From Parvibaculum sp. (GTDB taxonomy: Bacteria > Pseudomonadota > Alphaproteobacteria > Parvibaculales > Parvibaculaceae), in NCBI GenBank assembly GCA_002694985.1, contig NZNS01000009.1:62001-126000 (forward strand): DNA of 64,000 bases, in the 5' to 3' direction. Position 1 is the stretch's first letter; each line of letters starts with the position of its first letter. Under the pieces are notes generated by a model. The model was not told the origin of the DNA, ran no database searches, and saw nothing but the letters and a program-made list of their open reading frames with translations. Position numbers and translations under genes: made by a program. Positions 16,888 through 26,694 of this stretch are shown here, piece by piece.

Positions 16888-18740
16888 TCCATCGCCTCAA
16901 GCTCGTCGATGAAACCGCGGATCATCGACAGCCCCTTGTCCCAGAAGGCGGGGTCGGACGCATCGAGACCGAAGGGCGCGAGAAGTTCCTTGTGACGGAG
17001 CGTACCGCCTGCCGACAGCATTTCGAAATAGCGCTCGGCGAAACCTTCCTGCGCGTTTTCGTAGACCGCATAGAGCGAGTTCACGAGGCAGTCGCCGAAA
17101 GCATAAGCATATACATAGAAAGGCGCGTGGATGAAGTGCGAGACGTAGCACCAGTACGTCTCATAGCCCTCCCCCAGATGGATGGCCGGGCCGAGGCTCT
17201 CTCCCTGCACTTCCATCCAGATGCGGCCGATATCTTCCGACGCCAGTTCGCCCTCGCGGCGCGCCGTATGAACGCGGCGCTCGAAAATGTAGAAGGCGAT
17301 CTGACGAACCACCGTGTTCAGCATGTCCTCGACCTTGGAGGCGAGCATCGCCTTGCGCCGTTCCTTGTCCGGTGCGCTGGCGAGGAGCTTGCGGAAAGTC
17401 AGCATCTCGCCGAAAACGCTGGCCGTTTCGGCGAGTGTCAGCGGCGTGTCGGCCATGAGCGGGCCTTGACGCGCGGCAAGCACCTGATGGACGCCATGAC
17501 CGAGCTCATGCGCAAGCGTCATCACATCACGCGTCTTGCCCTGATAGTTCACGAGTACGTAAGGGTGTGCGCTCGGTACGGTGGGGTGAGCGAAAGCGCC
17601 CGTCGCCTTGCCCTCCCGCATCGGCGCATCAATCCAGCCTTTTTCGAAAAAACGATCCGCGATGTCCGCCATTTCCGGGGTGAAGCCCCGATAGGCATCG
17701 AGCACCGTGGCGCGCGCCTGCTCCCATGACATGACGGCATCGTCCGACTGCGGCAGCGGCGCATTTCGATCCCAGTATTCGAGACGCTCAAGGCCGAGCC
17801 ATTTCGCTTTCATCGCATAATAACGATGCGAAAGATCGGGGTAGGAGCGCTGCACGGCATCGACCAGAGCCGCGACGACCTCCGGCTCCACGCGATTCGC
17901 GATATGGCGCGATTGCGCTATATCCTCGAAACCGCGCATCCGGTCTTCGATCTCCTTGTCCTTGGCGAGCGTGTTGGTGATGAGAGTGAAAAGAGGCAGA
18001 TTCGCCTTGAATGTCGAAGCAAGCGCATGAGCCGCTTCCTCGCGTTTTGTCCGGTCTTTCTCGGAAAGGCGGTGAAGCGCCGCCTCCAGCGCAAGCGGCT
18101 TGCCGCCGACATCGAATTTCAGCCGGCTCATTGTCTCGTCGAAAAGACGATTCCAGGCTGCATGACCCGTCACGCTCTTTTCGTGAAGAAGCGTTTCGAG
18201 CTCATCGGAGAGCTGATAGGGCCGCATGGCGCGAAGATCGCGCAGCCAGGGGGCGTAATGCGCCAGCGCGGGATCTTCGAGTGCTGAAGCAAGCGTATCG
18301 TCATCCAGCCTGTTCAATTCGAGTGCAAAAAAGAGGAGGTCCGTCGAGATCGTCGTCACGCGCTCCTGGATGTCGCCATAGAATTTCCCATGCGCGGGAT
18401 TCGTGTTGTCCTGCGCATAGAGAAGGCCTGCATAGGAAATGAGACGGCCGAGCCTGTCTTCTATTTCCTCGAGAACGCCAATCGCACGGGCAAGTTCCGC
18501 GCCGCCCGTCTGCGAACTGGCAAGAATGGCGATCTGCCCTTTGTAGCGCTTGTTGAAATCGGCTGCTGCCTCTGCGGCAAGAGCGAGATCGGCTGTCACT
18601 TCCGGCGCATCGGGAGAGGCGTAAAGGTCCGCAAGGTTCCAGACAGGAAGCGCGCCCAGATCGGCATCATCGCTGGCCGCCCCCCCGACCGTACCATCGG
18701 CTGCGCGACCATGATTGAACGTCTTTTGGACAAGCGACAT
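16884..18740 (-). CDS. pepF: Oligoendopeptidase F (M3 family)
   Basis: 618-residue zinc metallopeptidase of the M3B family. The zinc motif HELGH lies at residues 411-415 (LAHELGHGVHQVLA), with the downstream TLAETASVFGEM glutamate ligand. It cleaves medium-length peptides in the cytoplasm. It starts the four-gene minus-strand chain and overlaps the ABC1 gene by ATGA. Confidence 0.95.
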   Translation of the reverse strand: MSLVQKTFNHGRAADGTVGGAASDDADLGALPVWNLADLYASPDAPEVTADLALAAEAAADFNKRYKGQIAILASSQTGGAELARAIGVLEEIEDRLGRLISYAGLLYAQDNTNPAHGKFYGDIQERVTTISTDLLFFALELNRLDDDTLASALEDPALAHYAPWLRDLRAMRPYQLSDELETLLHEKSVTGHAAWNRLFDETMSRLKFDVGGKPLALEAALHRLSEKDRTKREEAAHALASTFKANLPLFTLITNTLAKDKEIEDRMRGFEDIAQSRHIANRVEPEVVAALVDAVQRSYPDLSHRYYAMKAKWLGLERLEYWDRNAPLPQSDDAVMSWEQARATVLDAYRGFTPEMADIADRFFEKGWIDAPMREGKATGAFAHPTVPSAHPYVLVNYQGKTRDVMTLAHELGHGVHQVLAARQGPLMADTPLTLAETASVFGEMLTFRKLLASAPDKERRKAMLASKVEDMLNTVVRQIAFYIFERRVHTARREGELASEDIGRIWMEVQGESLGPAIHLGEGYETYWCYVSHFIHAPFYVYAYAFGDCLVNSLYAVYENAQEGFAERYFEMLSAGGTLRHKELLAPFGLDASDPAFWDKGLSMIRGFIDELEAME

Positions 18741-18854
18741 CTCAGGGCTCCGTCTGAAAAGGATCGTGAAACCTATATTGAGCGGAGCAGCCTGTCATTC
18801 AACGCCACTGCGGCGACAAGACACCGAAGAACAATACTGAAATAGCCATCCGGC

Positions 18855-18888
18855 AAAAGAAAAGGGCCCCAGCCGAAGCTGGAGCCCT
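18855..18888 (-). terminator. Terminator of the OmpA-like lipoprotein gene
   Basis: On the minus strand, GGGCTCCAGC-TTCG-GCTGGGGCCC forms a strong stem with a TTCG tetraloop, followed by TTTTCTTTT. Confidence 0.85.
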
Positions 18889-18910
18889 GATCGTTGTTAT
18901 GCGTCGTGGC

Positions 18911-19747
18911 TTAGCAGCCTGCGACAACCGCACGGCGGTTAAGCGGCTCACGCACGCCGTCGCCGGTCTGGACCGCAGGTTCGGTCTCGCCCTTCGACAC
19001 GGCGCTGCAGAGATCCTTGCCCTGCGCAGTGAGCGCGTTGGACACGGAGTCGGCACGGCGCTGGCCGAGAGCCTGGTTGTAGGCACTGCTGCCCGACGTA
19101 TCGGTGTGACCGATAACCGAGAGCGGACCGGTCGACTCGGCGACGATCTGATCGATCACCGACTGCGCTTCCGGCGTCAGGTTATACTTGTCGAACCCGA
19201 AATAGATGGTCCACGGACCGGATTCCTGGAGGGCGCAGGCCGTGAGGGCTTCATAGAAAGCAGCCTTCTCGGCTTCAACGCGATCCGGCTGCACCGGACC
19301 ACCTTCGCCACCAAAATACGAGCCGTTCACGCCGAGCTTGTTATCGCTCGCCTGCTCGACCCAGCCGTCATAGTAGCGCTGCGCCTTGGCGCAAGCACAA
19401 CCACGCTCGTCGCGGCCGCCATTATCAAGCGCCGCCATGAGCTTGGAACGGGCGTCCTGCAGTTCGGGCAGATCGCTCGCAAGAACCCCCTTCGAGGCAG
19501 GGTCGTAAGGAAGCACCGTTTCGCCAGCAGCGGCGGCACGGCCCTTCTCGACGATCGCAGCCGTATCGACCCAGTTGCAGTCGACATAGGCTTCCGAAGT
19601 CGCCCTGTCCTGATATTCACGAGCCAGGCACGCGTTGAAGGAATCACCCTGAATGTCTTCATGCAGGTACGATTCTGCGGTCCATGTGCCGCAACCAGCC
19701 AGCACAAGGAAAGAACCCAACGCTATAAGCCGGGATATCATTTTCAT
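18911..19747 (-). CDS. OmpA-family outer-membrane lipoprotein
   Basis: 278 residues. The N-terminus MKMISRLIALGSFLVLAGCG has a lipobox (LAGC, Cys19), so it should be a lipoprotein. The C-terminal half is an OmpA/Pal peptidoglycan-binding domain: IYFGFDKYNLTPEAQSVIDQIV, VIGHTDTSGSSAYNQALGQRRADSV and a closing NRRAVV. The middle region has an AC-x-C pair (CACAKAQRYYDGWVEQ). It probably links outer membrane and cell wall. It ends at a strong terminator. Confidence 0.9.
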   Translation of the reverse strand: MKMISRLIALGSFLVLAGCGTWTAESYLHEDIQGDSFNACLAREYQDRATSEAYVDCNWVDTAAIVEKGRAAAAGETVLPYDPASKGVLASDLPELQDARSKLMAALDNGGRDERGCACAKAQRYYDGWVEQASDNKLGVNGSYFGGEGGPVQPDRVEAEKAAFYEALTACALQESGPWTIYFGFDKYNLTPEAQSVIDQIVAESTGPLSVIGHTDTSGSSAYNQALGQRRADSVSNALTAQGKDLCSAVSKGETEPAVQTGDGVREPLNRRAVVAGC

Positions 19748-20118
19748 CCCAATCTCCGTCGTTATTTCGCTTTGCCCCCCGACGATACGACGGGTGGCCC
19801 GGACCCCACCGGTAAGCCCTCATAAGCCTAATTTCATCGCATGGAACTACGGAAACCATCAACCTGTATTGGCCGGATTCCACAAGTTCTGCGCCAGGCG
19901 TCACATGACAGCAACACTGTTGCCGGACGGAATCGGTGCCTTCGAAGCTAAATCCCAGCAATCAAGGCAGCAACCAGTGTCCCAGCTTGTGTCATCGACG
20001 CCTGATTATCAGTCGAAGGATTAAGGGCCCTTTTACCAATACGGCCCATATTGGGCCAAGTGGCGGGCCCCGGGGGGTGGTCCGTGCAACGAAATTGCGG
20101 CACGAATCCGAGGATCGA
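19748..20118. other. Divergent intergenic region
   Basis: 371 bp between the OmpA lipoprotein and the sigma-54 activator. No gene is seen. It holds an inverted repeat GGCCCA-TAT-TGGGCC at 20043-20057 ahead of the regulator; no clear -24/-12 promoter was recognised. Confidence 0.4.
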
Positions 20119-21741
20119 ATGACCCAGGCCATTCTCATAGTCGATGACGATCCCGCCCAGCGCCGGATCCTGGAAGAAGTCGTCAACCGCGACGGCTACC
20201 GGGCTATCCCCGTGGACGGCGGCGAGGCGGCGCTTGCCTATCTCGAGAGCCCGGCGGGAGCCGAGATCGCCCTCGTGGTGCTGGACCTCGTCATGCCCGG
20301 CGTGGACGGCATGGAGGTGCTGAAGCGCGTCCATCCCCAGAAACCCAACCTCCCCGTGATCGTCCTGACCGCCCATGGCGGCATCGAGACGGTGGTGAAC
20401 GTGATGCGCGAGGGCGCCTCCGACTTCGTGGTGAAGCCGGTCAGCCCCGAACGCCTCCACGTCTCCATGCGCAACGCGCTGAAGGTGAACGCACTGACGG
20501 GCGAGATCACCCGCCTGCAAAAACGCCAGACCGGCCGCCTCACCTTCGACGACATCATCGCGCCGAGCCCCGCAATGGACCCCGTGATCCGGCTGGGCAA
20601 GCGCGCCGCGCAATCGAACATCCCGATCCTCATCGAAGGCGAGTCGGGCGTCGGCAAGGAACTCATCGCCGCCGCGATCCAGGGCGAAGGCGACCGCGCC
20701 GGCAAGCCCTTCGTCACGGTGAACTGCGGCGCGATCCCGGAAAACCTCGTCGAGAGCATTCTGTTCGGCCATGAAAAGGGCGCCTTCACGGGCGCGGCCG
20801 ACAAACATGCCGGCAAGTTCCAGGAAGCAAATGGCGGCACGCTCTTCCTCGACGAGATCGGCGAACTGCCGCTCGACATCCAGGTCAAGCTGCTGCGCGC
20901 CCTTCAGGAAGGCGAGGTCGATCCCGTGGGCTCGAAAAAGCCCGTGAAGGTCGATATCCGCCTGATCTCGGCAACGAACCGCGACATGCTGCAAATGGTG
21001 AAGGAGGGCCGCTTCCGCGAAGACCTCTATTACCGCCTGAACGTCTTCCCGATCCACATTCCGCCGCTTCGTCAGCGCAAGGACGATATCCCGGATCTCG
21101 TGGCCCATTTCATCCGCCGCCTCGCAGCCGAGGAAGGCAAGGAAGTCGTCGGCATTTCGCAGGATGCACTGCAGATGCTCAAGGCCTATGACTGGCCCGG
21201 CAATGTGCGTCAGATCGAAAACACGATCTTCCGCGCCATCGTGCTGTGCGACGGCGACGTGTTGCAGGTCTCCGACTTCCCGCAGATCGCAACCATGGTG
21301 GAAGGCTATTCGGACGCCGCACGTCACTATGACAGCGCACCCGCGCTGCAGGTCACGCCGCCCGCGCAACAGCCGCAAGCCGCCGCGTCCGCCCCTGCCG
21401 GCAATGGCATGAGCCGCGACGGCATGAGCGGCAATGGCATGATCGGCACAGCCGCCGGCAGCGAGGTGCCGGTCTATGCAGGCCAGCCCGCACAGCCGCA
21501 AGCGCATGCACAGACAAACAGCCTCGCCGACTTCGCGCGCTCGAATTTTTCGGACGGCATCGCCATCACCGACGATGCGGGCAATGTGCGCAAGCTCGAA
21601 GACATCGAGGCGGAAATGATCCGCCTCGCCATCGAGAAGTACAAGGGCCACATGACGGAGGTGGCGCGCCGCCTCGGCATCGGCCGCTCGACGCTATATC
21701 GCAAGGTGCGCGATATGGGTCTTGAGGTACGCGAGGGCTGA
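20119..21741 (+). CDS. Sigma-54-dependent NtrC-family response regulator
   Basis: 540 residues: REC domain (1-120, phospho-acceptor Asp56 in [10 protein letters not shown]), AAA+ sigma-54 activation domain (about 145-385) with Walker A GESGVGKE (174-181), an intact GAFTGA loop (221-226) that contacts sigma-54, and Walker [14 protein letters not shown] low-complexity Met/Gly/Asn linker ([14 protein letters not shown]) and a C-terminal Fis-type HTH ([23 protein letters not shown]) follow. No cognate kinase is adjacent and target genes are unknown. ATG 20119 follows CGAGGATCGA. A terminator lies downstream. Confidence 0.93.
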   Translation: MTQAILIVDDDPAQRRILEEVVNRDGYRAIPVDGGEAALAYLESPAGAEIALVVLDLVMPGVDGMEVLKRVHPQKPNLPVIVLTAHGGIETVVNVMREGASDFVVKPVSPERLHVSMRNALKVNALTGEITRLQKRQTGRLTFDDIIAPSPAMDPVIRLGKRAAQSNIPILIEGESGVGKELIAAAIQGEGDRAGKPFVTVNCGAIPENLVESILFGHEKGAFTGAADKHAGKFQEANGGTLFLDEIGELPLDIQVKLLRALQEGEVDPVGSKKPVKVDIRLISATNRDMLQMVKEGRFREDLYYRLNVFPIHIPPLRQRKDDIPDLVAHFIRRLAAEEGKEVVGISQDALQMLKAYDWPGNVRQIENTIFRAIVLCDGDVLQVSDFPQIATMVEGYSDAARHYDSAPALQVTPPAQQPQAAASAPAGNGMSRDGMSGNGMIGTAAGSEVPVYAGQPAQPQAHAQTNSLADFARSNFSDGIAITDDAGNVRKLEDIEAEMIRLAIEKYKGHMTEVARRLGIGRSTLYRKVRDMGLEVREG

Positions 21742-21779
21742 CGCCTTCGCCTGAAGACGGAGTGGGACCGGAGGGTCCG

Positions 21780-21814
21780 GCGGCGTGGGAGAGATTCCGC
21801 GCCGCTTTCTTTTT
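21780..21814 (+). terminator. Terminator of the sigma-54 activator gene
   Basis: A 9-bp stem (GCGGCGTGG / CCGCGCCGC, one wobble) with an 8-nt loop is followed by TTTCTTTTT. Confidence 0.75.
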
Positions 21815-21838
21815 GGGGGCCGCGTAAGGGCGGCAAGC

Positions 21839-21976
21839 GGGGACAAGTGAGGCCGACCGTCACACGAACGTCACGAAACCGTCACAATTCATCCGCGGAC
21901 GGACTTATCCCCGGTTTTGTCCCCTGCCCGCCCGCAGGCTTCCGCGCATCTTGTCCCCGGTTCGAGACTTGTCCCC
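21839..21976. repeat. Cluster of TTGTCCCC-type repeats
   Basis: TTGTCCCC occurs at 21917-21924, 21951-21958 and 21969-21976, as TTATCCCC at 21905-21912, and inverted (GGGGACAA) at 21839-21846. No gene is seen in 21742-22102. The iterated motif resembles repeated protein-binding sites, but no family is recognised. Confidence 0.45.
21858..21885. repeat. Three CGTCAC repeats phased at 11 bp
   Basis: CGTCAC begins at 21858, 21869 and 21880, exactly one helical turn apart, just downstream of the sigma-54 activator and beyond the end of the Argonaute operon. The phasing suggests stacked binding sites on one DNA face. Confidence 0.5.
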
Positions 21977-22102
21977 AGTGTTACGAAAATGACATGTGGC
22001 AGAACGCTGTGGCTTTGGTGCATGTGGCGGGAGGGAGACAGGGGAGATAAGGCTCTACGTCGTACTACCGCCCGCCTAAACTCCACCATTCCACGACACC
22101 GC

Positions 22103-23512
22103 CTACATGAAGTTTCTAAAATCGAACTCCGCATCAACAAGATTAGGGTTCTGCTGGATAATTTGCGCAAATCGTCGCGAATACTCCAAGGTGACAGGCA
22201 ACTTTTTATAGAGCGTGTTGTTGTTCCAATCCATTTTTGTAAGCCCGACAATCCCTGCACAAGTTTCAAACCATCCCCCCTCTCCACTGAATCTTCTAAC
22301 GATCAGTGGCGACGGCACAGGCTTAAGCGCACCTTCTTTATAAACGTCCCGCCCACCTCCACCCATATGCACACCCTTGACGCTTCCCTGCGTCCACAAA
22401 AAGGTCTCATCAGAAGAGATGGGAAGGTAGGTGCCGCGCACGACCGGATACATGTCCGGCGTCGGCGTAGCGGAAGCGGTGTAACGTGTTCCGGACCAGC
22501 TTGTACTCTTCACGATTTGAACCAGCTCGACTTCGGTTCCACTATTGAAGGCATCAATGGCGCCGAGAGCTTCGTCATCCTTGAACGGCGTGTTCTTGTG
22601 TATCGTCACTTTTTTAGGCGCACGGCCGGAATGTCCTCGCTGATAAATTTCCAAGCTGCGCGACATGACGCTCAACATTTCATTATATGAGAGGTACGGA
22701 TTATCACGAGAGTCCTTGGTGTAGTCCCGTGTATCGTACGCCACAAACTGAAATCCAGTACCGTCTGGATCGAAGACTTGGCTACAACACGTCGTGTATT
22801 CCGCGCCCGAGGCAGTCGTTTTCATCGCATAGCTAATTCCAATAAAGGCGGTCTCCCGATCTAAACCATCAAGCTTCCAAGGAATACCATTCGCTTTGGA
22901 GTAAAGAGCTAGACTTAGCCCCCACATGACGTTGGCACGGCAACGACGTGTCATGGCGCCGTCCAAGATGATTTGGATTGGGATACCAGCAGGGGCGCAA
23001 TATGCTTTGAGATAATCATGCAAGTCGAAGCCGGGTGCTTCGAAGCAAGCCGCCCAAGTCGGCGGGAGATAAAGCAGGAGAACGTCGAACTGCGACTTGC
23101 GTTGCCCGGCCTTGGCAATAGCATCGAACAGATGTCGAGCGAGCAGATTTCGGTTTGACGCCTTGGCCAATGCATCAAGATCGTCCGGCAACGACATCCT
23201 CAAAGATTCTGTGGGAAGCGCAAGCGGACATCGAAACAGCTTATGAAAGCCCGGATAAGGTGGATAATAGTTCCGGGCCTCAACGGGTTGCAGCGTTTGA
23301 CCCAGTTCTTTTGCAACACGGTCCAAGCGCTCTAGGTCGCCGTGAGGCGCGAGAAAAGCTAAGCGGACACGTGTTGGAACGCCTAGCGTTTCGCTGTAAG
23401 GGCCATATGAAATCAACCCGCGCAGCGGGTGAAGATCCATATTTCCTCCTGCAAAGATTAAGGCTGGCTCGGGAATTGCCTGATAGGCGCTGAGTTCCGA
23501 ATTCGCACTCAT
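22103..23512 (-). CDS. Short prokaryotic Argonaute (MID-PIWI), SPARSA partner
   Basis: 469 residues with no PAZ domain: an N-terminal GLISYGPYS segment typical of short pAgos, a MID region (about 130-220) ending in [21 protein letters not shown], then PIWI (about 220-469). PIWI catalytic aspartates are lost: the first strand reads FIGISYAM (Ser227 where Asp is usual) and the second reads VTIHKNTPF instead of RDG. It should therefore bind guide and target without slicing. It overlaps the upstream Sir2-APAZ gene by 4 bp (ATGA), so subunits are co-translated. Base composition is lower in GC than neighbouring genes, a sign of transfer. Confidence 0.9.
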   Translation of the reverse strand: MSANSELSAYQAIPEPALIFAGGNMDLHPLRGLISYGPYSETLGVPTRVRLAFLAPHGDLERLDRVAKELGQTLQPVEARNYYPPYPGFHKLFRCPLALPTESLRMSLPDDLDALAKASNRNLLARHLFDAIAKAGQRKSQFDVLLLYLPPTWAACFEAPGFDLHDYLKAYCAPAGIPIQIILDGAMTRRCRANVMWGLSLALYSKANGIPWKLDGLDRETAFIGISYAMKTTASGAEYTTCCSQVFDPDGTGFQFVAYDTRDYTKDSRDNPYLSYNEMLSVMSRSLEIYQRGHSGRAPKKVTIHKNTPFKDDEALGAIDAFNSGTEVELVQIVKSTSWSGTRYTASATPTPDMYPVVRGTYLPISSDETFLWTQGSVKGVHMGGGGRDVYKEGALKPVPSPLIVRRFSGEGGWFETCAGIVGLTKMDWNNNTLYKKLPVTLEYSRRFAQIIQQNPNLVDAEFDFRNFM

Positions 23513-25278
23513 CGGGCGGGCTTTCGACTAAAGGCCGTACGGTCATTGATGACAAAGCGAGGGTTACCTGGCCCTACCGCTCCATTAAACGCGGTAAGTT
23601 CGTGATCAACACCGCGACGATCACCCGGCAGAAGTAGAGCGATCCACGCTGAAAGCAGGGCGTCAGCTTTCTTATTAAAACGGTCACCACACCGCCGATC
23701 CAAGAAGGCAACCGCATCCTTTCTAGCCCACTTAGGCCAAATCCAAACACCGGGGCTCAAGACAAGCCAATGGCGGCCACTTATTCGCTGTAGATCAACT
23801 CGGATAGACTCCGCCCAATAAACCTGTTCACGAACAGGATGCTCTTGTGTTGGTGTTGTCATTAGTCCGCCAATCTGACCGTGCAGAAAACCTCCAACAC
23901 ATTGCCGAACAGCCTCAAGAGCGACTGTAGACTGGGCATGACGATCTACAATCAGACTTGTTCCCGAACGATCACTTCGGCGTATAAGCGGCAAACCTCG
24001 CTGAAGCGCCGTAGCGATCGCCTGTTCGATGAAGCCCTTTAGATGAAGGTGAGAAGCGATGTCTCCTAAATGTTCGCCAAATTCGACCGGCTTTAAATCT
24101 GACAGCACCGAAGTAAACGTTGAGCGGATTACTTGCTCGTCTCCCCACGCCCAAACTTGGCTTTCTTTCGTACAAATCAGAGCACCCTTAGCGCGCCTCT
24201 CAGCTGCTCTAAGATCGGCCCATTCCTGGTTCACGCGAAACGCAAGCTCAAAGCACTGCTCCGGCATTGCCGTAATCGGCAAACCATTCAAGCGAAGAAG
24301 CGGCGGCGATTTCCCTACAGCCGGCATTGGCAAGTCAACAAGTAGGTCCGCCGATTTATTCACCGAGGCAGTCAGCTCTGGTGGTCTGTTGGGAAGTTGG
24401 CGCCACACCCGTGACATCAGAGAATCAAACGTCTCAATCTCGACCAGTTCTGCTTTCACGCCTCGAGACTTCGCTTGAGCGAGTAAGTCTTGGACCGCTT
24501 TAAGAGGCTTGCGCCCCTTCATCGTTGTCCAGAACAGTCCGTGAGGGAAGGGATTGGGGCCTTTCAAAACCTTGCCGAGTTCGGCCATAACGCTCTCATC
24601 GCGTCCGCTGTATCCGGCAACTACCAAACCAAAACGGTTACCAGAACTGACCAAGCATTTTCCAAGCTCTTGGTCTTGATTTAAGAGATCCTCGGAAAGG
24701 TTTTTGATGCTCTGATATCTGAAGTCACCGTGCATCTTCACATAGAGTGGGAATTCATCATTGTTGAGAGCGGTATTTGCAGCATAAGATCCTTCAAGAT
24801 GAAAAGGAGCGATACTTTTACCTGCGACTTCGGCAAGCGCCTTCTCAATTACGGTGTCAAAGTTTGTCGTGAAGACAACTCTTGCCAATCCCGCGGACAT
24901 CATCGCAGCCATCACTCGATGCCCGATGGAAAGTGATATCCGGCTATCAGCCAAGGTGGCTTGTAAATACTGACGTTGGCGCTCGTAGTCGCCTCCAAAA
25001 ATAATTTCAAAGCAGGCTGAATACTCTCTGGGATCGCCCGGTTGGGGGAACCCTTGCGCCTCCATATACGCACTAATCTTCCGTTGCACCGCCACGTTCT
25101 GCACGTCATTCGCGGTAATCTTTTGATTCTCTTCGCGACAGTAGTACCGACGTTTGAGGTCCCACATGACATCCAGTGCCGTGGGTAATCCGGCGCTTTG
25201 AGATGAACCCGCCCCCAATAACCACGAAAACTGCGGGGCAGATTCCGACAGCAACTGTATCAGTTGACTTTGGTCCAT
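23509..25278 (-). CDS. Sir2-APAZ effector of a short-Argonaute (SPARSA) defence system
   Basis: 589 residues. The N-terminal Sir2 domain (about 1-290) has [11 protein letters not shown] (22-32), TTNFD with Asn139, KMHGD with the catalytic His183, and GYSGRD (222-227), the NADase-type Sir2 pattern of bacterial defence proteins. The C-terminal half (about 300-589) is the APAZ region that pairs with short Argonautes. In characterised SPARSA systems, guide-directed recognition of invader nucleic acid by Ago switches Sir2 to degrade NAD+, stopping cell growth. AAAGG precedes ATG 25278. GC is lower than in flanking genes. Confidence 0.9.
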   Translation of the reverse strand: MDQSQLIQLLSESAPQFSWLLGAGSSQSAGLPTALDVMWDLKRRYYCREENQKITANDVQNVAVQRKISAYMEAQGFPQPGDPREYSACFEIIFGGDYERQRQYLQATLADSRISLSIGHRVMAAMMSAGLARVVFTTNFDTVIEKALAEVAGKSIAPFHLEGSYAANTALNNDEFPLYVKMHGDFRYQSIKNLSEDLLNQDQELGKCLVSSGNRFGLVVAGYSGRDESVMAELGKVLKGPNPFPHGLFWTTMKGRKPLKAVQDLLAQAKSRGVKAELVEIETFDSLMSRVWRQLPNRPPELTASVNKSADLLVDLPMPAVGKSPPLLRLNGLPITAMPEQCFELAFRVNQEWADLRAAERRAKGALICTKESQVWAWGDEQVIRSTFTSVLSDLKPVEFGEHLGDIASHLHLKGFIEQAIATALQRGLPLIRRSDRSGTSLIVDRHAQSTVALEAVRQCVGGFLHGQIGGLMTTPTQEHPVREQVYWAESIRVDLQRISGRHWLVLSPGVWIWPKWARKDAVAFLDRRCGDRFNKKADALLSAWIALLLPGDRRGVDHELTAFNGAVGPGNPRFVINDRTAFSRKPAR

Positions 25279-25515
25279 AGCGGAACCTTTATTGTCATCA
25301 TCTACATAAAATAAATCATGGATCGTATCGAATAAAACCCTCTCGTGCTTGGGCTGGCACGTCTAGTTCTAATTCATTTGCAGGCCAACCCCGAGGGGCA
25401 AGGCGCACTCCTTCACTTCACCGCAACACACTTGAAGTCGAACTCGATAACGTGAAATTGAAGTTCGACTAGGCTTTCCGGCTCTCCGTCCATACTCCGT
25501 ACATAAAAGACGTGG

Positions 25516-25538
25516 ATGGCCCGAATAAATCGGGCCAT
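25516..25538. repeat. Palindromic intergenic repeat
   Basis: Perfect 9-bp arms ATGGCCCGA / TCGGGCCAT around ATAAA, preceded by GTGG and followed by GACCGA. It resembles the dispersed GGCC-arm palindromes common between alphaproteobacterial genes. Confidence 0.5.
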
Positions 25539-25621
25539 GACCGAAGAAGGAAAAACTGGAGAGCGAGGCGGCTTTCCCGGCGGCCGCCAGCCCTTCGCTT
25601 GCGCTCCGGGCGTTCGAGGCT

Positions 25622-25646
25622 CGAAAAGGTCCACCGGACCTTTTCG
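25622..25646. repeat. 11-bp-stem hairpin
   Basis: Perfect arms CGAAAAGGTCC / GGACCTTTTCG with a 3-nt ACC loop. No gene is directly served by it. Confidence 0.5.
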
Positions 25647-25707
25647 TTCGTTGGCGCTAACCGCCTCTCACCCCCTCACCCTTCTGCGGGCTGATGCCCC
25701 GCTCCTT

Positions 25708-25730
25708 CCCTCTCCCCGGAGGGGAGAGGG
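25708..25730. terminator. Strong hairpin downstream of the acetyltransferase gene
   Basis: A perfect 10-bp stem CCCTCTCCCC / GGGGAGAGGG with a GGA loop lies 24 bp past the stop of the minus-strand acetyltransferase. No T-run follows on that strand, so it may be a dispersed repeat rather than a terminator. Confidence 0.35.
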
Positions 25731-25753
25731 AAATAAAGCCGCCGAAGCAAAGC

Positions 25754-26413
25754 TCACCCGAGCTGCTTCACCATGCGGATATGAGGCGGCACGCTGTGCG
25801 ACGCAGCGATCTTCGGCACATTCGTTTCAGCGAGGCGTTCGAGCCCCATGCGCTCATAGAAGCGCACGGCCGGATTGGTCGCGGCGACATCGAGATGGAG
25901 CGTGGTGCAGCCCGCCGCCTTTGCGCGCTCGAAACAGTCGAGCAGCAGCTTCTCGCCGATGCCGCGCCCGCGCGCTTGCATATGCGCGGAGAGGAAGAGG
26001 AGATACCAGGCATCTTCCGGCACCTCCGGGAAGAGCCAGGGGATGTGGCCCGCGACGCTCGGCAGATGGGCGAGAAGCTCGGGCGTGCCCATCTCGGCCA
26101 TCGCCACCATGCCCGTGCCGAACTCGCTCTCATAAAGCGGCTGCGGGAAGCCGAGCGCGATGCCGGCGAGCCGGTCGCCGCTCATCGCGGCCTTGGCATG
26201 AACATGCGAGAAGGCGCCGCCCTCGCGCGTCCACAAGTTCGAGGTGATGCGCAGGTAAAGCTCGAAGTCGCCATTATAGAGACAGTCGAAAATATATGAG
26301 CCGGTGTCATGGATGAGGCGGGCGGCAAGCTCCGGCTCGATGGGCCGCGCCTGTTCCAGCACGATATTGTCTCCGGTCATCATCCTTGTCTGCATCGTTG
26401 TTTGCGGCGTCAT
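25754..26413 (-). CDS. GNAT-family N-acetyltransferase
   Basis: 219 residues with the GNAT acetyl-CoA motif ARGRGIGEKLLLDCFERAKAAG (motif A) and the C-terminal NPAVRFYERMGLERL (motif B). It transfers an acetyl group from acetyl-CoA to an unknown amine. Several in-frame Met codons lie near the N-terminus (residues 1, 7, 11, 12), so the start could be up to 33 bp further in. It sits between the SPARSA locus and a Fur-like palindrome region. Confidence 0.85.
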   Translation of the reverse strand: MTPQTTMQTRMMTGDNIVLEQARPIEPELAARLIHDTGSYIFDCLYNGDFELYLRITSNLWTREGGAFSHVHAKAAMSGDRLAGIALGFPQPLYESEFGTGMVAMAEMGTPELLAHLPSVAGHIPWLFPEVPEDAWYLLFLSAHMQARGRGIGEKLLLDCFERAKAAGCTTLHLDVAATNPAVRFYERMGLERLAETNVPKIAASHSVPPHIRMVKQLG

Positions 26414-26608
26414 TGCTCTCGCTCCCCTGTTCCGGCCCTTTTCAAGTTTGTCGGCAGGCCTGTTGTTGGGCGGGAGACTAGCACGGGGCGCGGCGGAAAG
26501 AGGTGCGCGCCAATGCCACTGTGAAGGGAAGCCTGAAACTTTTTGGGCCCCAAACGGTTTTCCTGCCCAGTGGCCCTTGCGATCCGCGCGGGGCTTCCCA
26601 TCTTCTTA

Positions 26609-26625
26609 TTGCGAATCATTCGCAA
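26609..26625. promoter_or_regulatory. Fur-box-like perfect palindrome
   Basis: TTGCGAATCATTCGCAA is a perfect 17-bp palindrome. It matches the 7-1-7 form of Fur-family operators with GAATCATTC at its centre. It lies between the divergent acetyltransferase and the small gene at 26741. Confidence 0.5.
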
Positions 26626-26694
26626 ATAAGCCATAACGCTCCCACCGGCCCCCGGCGCGACGCTGCATCAGGCCCGGCACGGCGACGAGACTGT

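Larger units (their letters stand above)
25279..25753. other. Non-coding region upstream of the SPARSA operon
   Basis: 475 bp without a credible gene. It should hold the SPARSA promoter in the AT-rich first 80 bp, then an inverted repeat AGTCGAACT/AGTTCGACT (25436-25470), and three separate hairpins listed individually. The composition changes from AT-rich to GC-rich at about 25510, which may mark the edge of the acquired segment. Confidence 0.5.

Noticed and set aside
21847..22050. Small plus-strand frame in the repeat region
   Set aside because: No ribosome site and composition follows the repeats; not protein-like.
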